From Pseudoalteromonas sp. DL-6 (GTDB lineage: Bacteria; Pseudomonadota; Gammaproteobacteria; Enterobacterales; Alteromonadaceae): a stretch of DNA of 64,000 bases. Position 1 is the first letter of the stretch, and every line of letters begins with the position of its first letter. Positions 62,701-64,000 of this stretch are shown piece by piece. The stretch spans positions 62,001-126,000 of the forward strand of contig NZ_CP019771.1 of NCBI RefSeq assembly GCF_004328665.1, written 5' to 3'. The position numbers and the translations under genes are program-made. Under the pieces are notes generated by a model. The model did no database searches. It saw nothing but the letters and a program-made list of their open reading frames with translations, and was not told the origin of the DNA.

Positions 62701-64000
62701 TCATTAGCAACGCTTTGCCCATAGAACTCTTGAATATTAGTATAACCATCAGCATCAAAATCTAAACTCGCATCTGAAGGGTCAAGTGGTAGCAAGCCAT
62801 TATTAACTTCATAGCCATCACTTAACTCATCAGAATCTGTGTCAGATGAATTTGGATTTGTTCCTAGGTTATACTCATTAAGGGCTGAAAGGCTGTCAGC
62901 GTCTTTGTCAGATAGTGCATCACTTGCATCAAAACGATTCAAACCATTTAGTAGTTCCCAATAGTCTGGCATTTGATCGTTATCAGTATCGGTTTGATCA
63001 CCGACTGGAAGCATAGCAAAATTATCAAGCCATACTGCATCAGCATCAGTTGATACTGATCCGTCTTTGGTATATTTGAACTCAATCTTATGCAACCCTT
63101 CACTAATATTAACTAAAAATGAAGTTTGCTCAGGTGCGTCTAAATTTCCACGTTCAGCATTACCAATAACTTCTTGGCCATCTATAGTCACGATAAAAAA
63201 GTCACAACACGATTCAGAATCAATCTTATAATCGAACGCTAAAACCCCTTCTTCAAATAAACCCGTGACAGTAAACCCGCTAAACTGAGAATCAGTGATG
63301 TCTCCCGAGCGAATACTTTGTAAGCCCTGTGTGGCAAAGTCGTTTGTGATAAACCACGGTGCACTTGAGTCTACTGACTCAGTCATCCATGTTGGAAGTG
63401 TATCGCCTTCGAATGATGTTGTGATATTTAAAACAACAGGGTAAGAGGCATCTGACTGAGGATCTGTATTTGCTTGATACTCTGTGAAGTTAGTAAATCC
63501 ATCATTGTCAGCATCTTGTGACGCATCGGCGGCATCTGTAAGATTTAGACTGTTGTTATACTCCCACCCATCGGGCATTAAATCGCCATCAGTATCTGAG
63601 TTGTTAGGTAAACCGTTATTTAAAAACTCAAGAAGGTTAGATAAACCATCGTTATCTAAATCAAGCGCTGAGTCGTCAGTATTTATATCCAAACCATACG
63701 ATAATTCCCACATATCTGACATACCATCACCATCAGAGTCAGGGAAACTAGGCCCAATGTATAAATTATCGATAAATACAGCATCTAAACCTTCAGACAC
63801 TATAACGTCTTTAGTGTATACAAACTTAACTGTATTAAACCCAGTAGGTAATGGAAAAGAAGCCACCTTCCAATCAGTTAGGCCTGACTCATCAAGAACT
63901 AGTGCGTCGTTAATATAAACTTTAAAGAAGTCATAATTTGCTTCAGTTTCCAATAAGTAGTTAAAGTTAACAAAACGTTGTTCGTCACTTATAAATTGAA
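59733..64000 (-). CDS. Very large GlyGly-CTERM surface protein with calcium-binding repeats (5' end outside the window)
   Basis: Open to the right edge in frame (upstream codons read FISDEQRFVNFNYL), so the start lies beyond 64000; at least 1,421 codons are visible. Repeated units each pair a beta-sandwich segment (FEEG...DYKIDS) with thrombospondin-type-3-like DxDxDG calcium loops and WELxxGLN motifs. An HYR-like segment (about ATDNGHLEPYVY), PKD/cadherin-like segments near the C-terminus and a GlyGly-CTERM tail (SGGG, hydrophobic helix, RR) follow. The tail predicts type II secretion and rhombosortase processing to the cell surface. Adhesion or polymer binding is likely but not shown. Confidence 0.85.
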   Translation of the reverse strand, partial: QFISDEQRFVNFNYLLETEANYDFFKVYINDALVLDESGLTDWKVASFPLPTGFNTVKFVYTKDVIVSEGLDAVFIDNLYIGPSFPDSDGDGMSDMWELSYGLDINTDDSALDLDNDGLSNLLEFLNNGLPNNSDTDGDLMPDGWEYNNSLNLTDAADASQDADNDGFTNFTEYQANTDPQSDASYPVVLNITTSFEGDTLPTWMTESVDSSAPWFITNDFATQGLQSIRSGDITDSQFSGFTVTGLFEEGVLAFDYKIDSESCCDFFIVTIDGQEVIGNAERGNLDAPEQTSFLVNISEGLHKIEFKYTKDGSVSTDADAVWLDNFAMLPVGDQTDTDNDQMPDYWELLNGLNRFDASDALSDKDADSLSALNEYNLGTNPNSSDTDSDELSDGYEVNNGLLPLDPSDASLDFDADGYTNIQEFYGQSVANDATSTVQSFSQLNESFEEGLLPVMFTELAEHSTQWQLNTNWSTDGTSSLSLNASPAGSKSGFAIAGLFEAGFINLDYFSNSNSLFQISVNGTQYNIKHYRSRLLIPVNDGFNIVKIKYESPYLADMPFSVDNISWTAELDVVSDFDGDGIPDYWEAQNGLNALDSYDASNDPDYDGLSNLNEYQMSSNPLSTDTDGDGVLDSEDSHPTDSSLGENIAPVFVSSLEPITLEATSQNTNLTNIFVPEATDNGHLEPYVYAASGSYLPLGEHQITWVARDYVGNETTAIQTVTLVDTTPPVIQNYYSVNVYGSSIDDIKAALFNSNAIYDSVSDVATIDIDSNFVFRTGDTLIPVSAVDGAGNTSTGEINARVFPKVSIQPTTYVYQDGNAVIDVFISGKSPYGSVSFDLIGNNTSKYISTNQHGLVKVVLEREFFENASNIRINTRSSSFTDRNDTSQLVFLNETAKPEFITNLYQNGKVISNIVQRDSSDFIVEVNAVNLPSAAADNSIELQLSSQGDYFVNKVGHSKWNITFTPQLLTDPNNLDIMFTIKQNSETVATDQISLRVIDAVTFNDLELDTDGDGIPDAEEGVSDGDKDGIVDYLDSSSITHSAVLDSGDMVRSIDEFNHLSVGNIKQATVTQMIADMSISEQDLSTYFDSLDVTEPHFQAKSDIVNIHITLSNSSGTAEIAIPEYVNSILSSEMQIRLLSNTGWQSVSMLTGNVYEQICSGCFTFAVTDGSEFDLDGQVNGVIELVAKLAEESLNQAPVLDVTIPATIEELSTTELDASGTTDPDGDLLSFEWSIDHPQLSLAPSEIDSKATLTVGELEETFTTDITLLISDGYEQFTEVYTVTFMHVNQLPEVELSSSSLSVDEGKEVSVTATATDKESSELTYSWVQTQGIEVAIEDANSNTLSFIAPNVSVASELGFKLSVSDGEGETEQSVIVTVNNVPEALATPKEGDKSGGGSFSFFLLLLAALFVYRRVQLLHK

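Noticed and set aside
1-64000. Transposases, prophage, rRNA or tRNA genes
   Set aside because: None could be recognised on either strand; the only recombinase is the orphan at 49016.

Overview
The window reads as part of the second replicon (chromid) of a Pseudoalteromonas-type marine gammaproteobacterium. The grounds are the AT-rich coding style, the mixture of core and accessory genes, a plasmid-style rep/parA/parB replication module lying beside essential metabolism (class II DAHP synthase, PEP synthase), and a bisucaberin-type siderophore locus. Bisucaberin was first reported from an organism then called Alteromonas haloplanktis. Taxonomy is an inference from gene content; no rRNA or tRNA gene is present.

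Left part (1-10 kb): a VOC-family enzyme divergent from a LysR regulator, then a six-gene, tightly overlapping minus-strand operon behind a Fur-box-like site. It encodes a PLP decarboxylase, an N-hydroxylating monooxygenase, an MFS exporter, a fused acyltransferase/NIS synthetase, an FhuF-like ferric-siderophore reductase and a membrane acyltransferase. 10-25 kb is a mosaic. It holds an orphan periplasmic sugar-binding protein, a remnant integron cassette array with no integrase (two well-formed attC sites and one truncated site; cassettes for a small membrane protein, a large ABC/SMC-type ATPase and a PD-(D/E)XK-like protein), the folate-independent methionine synthase pair mesD/mesX with MetJ-like boxes upstream, a TauE/SafE permease, an NhaR-like regulator and several unknown genes. 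A 17-bp palindromic motif (core TGTAAACCCCCnTTACA), often with a shared 3' tail, is scattered eight times over the first 33 kb, always in the same orientation.

24-33 kb: a DPP-IV-like peptidase, a DODA-type dioxygenase, rmuC, three tandem homologous small-RNA-like units on the minus strand, and a SWIM/SNF2 helicase.

33.4-39.5 kb is the replication centre: parB and parA, an origin of about 500 bp with seven 18-bp iterons each carrying a GATC site, a perfect DnaA box and an AT-rich stretch, the Rep initiator, and a Tus homologue. Five more iterons lie downstream of parB. Three Ter-like sites lie just beyond tus. By E. coli Ter polarity, the two distal sites would block a rightward fork from this origin, and the site next to the tus start would block a leftward fork returning round the circle. 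This layout predicts unidirectional, leftward replication with the terminus beside the origin, which fits published reports of unidirectional chromid replication in this genus.

39.5-64 kb: class II DAHP synthase, ppsR/ppsA, a YdiJ-type FAD/Fe-S dehydrogenase, a cation/proton antiporter overlapping an orphan tyrosine recombinase, a SYLF lipoprotein, a DUF4145 protein, two patatin-like lipases, an alanine/sodium symporter, a luciferase-like monooxygenase, LexA-controlled umuDC, a small secreted protein with a decayed paralogue, and the 3' part of a very large GlyGly-CTERM surface protein that runs off the right edge.
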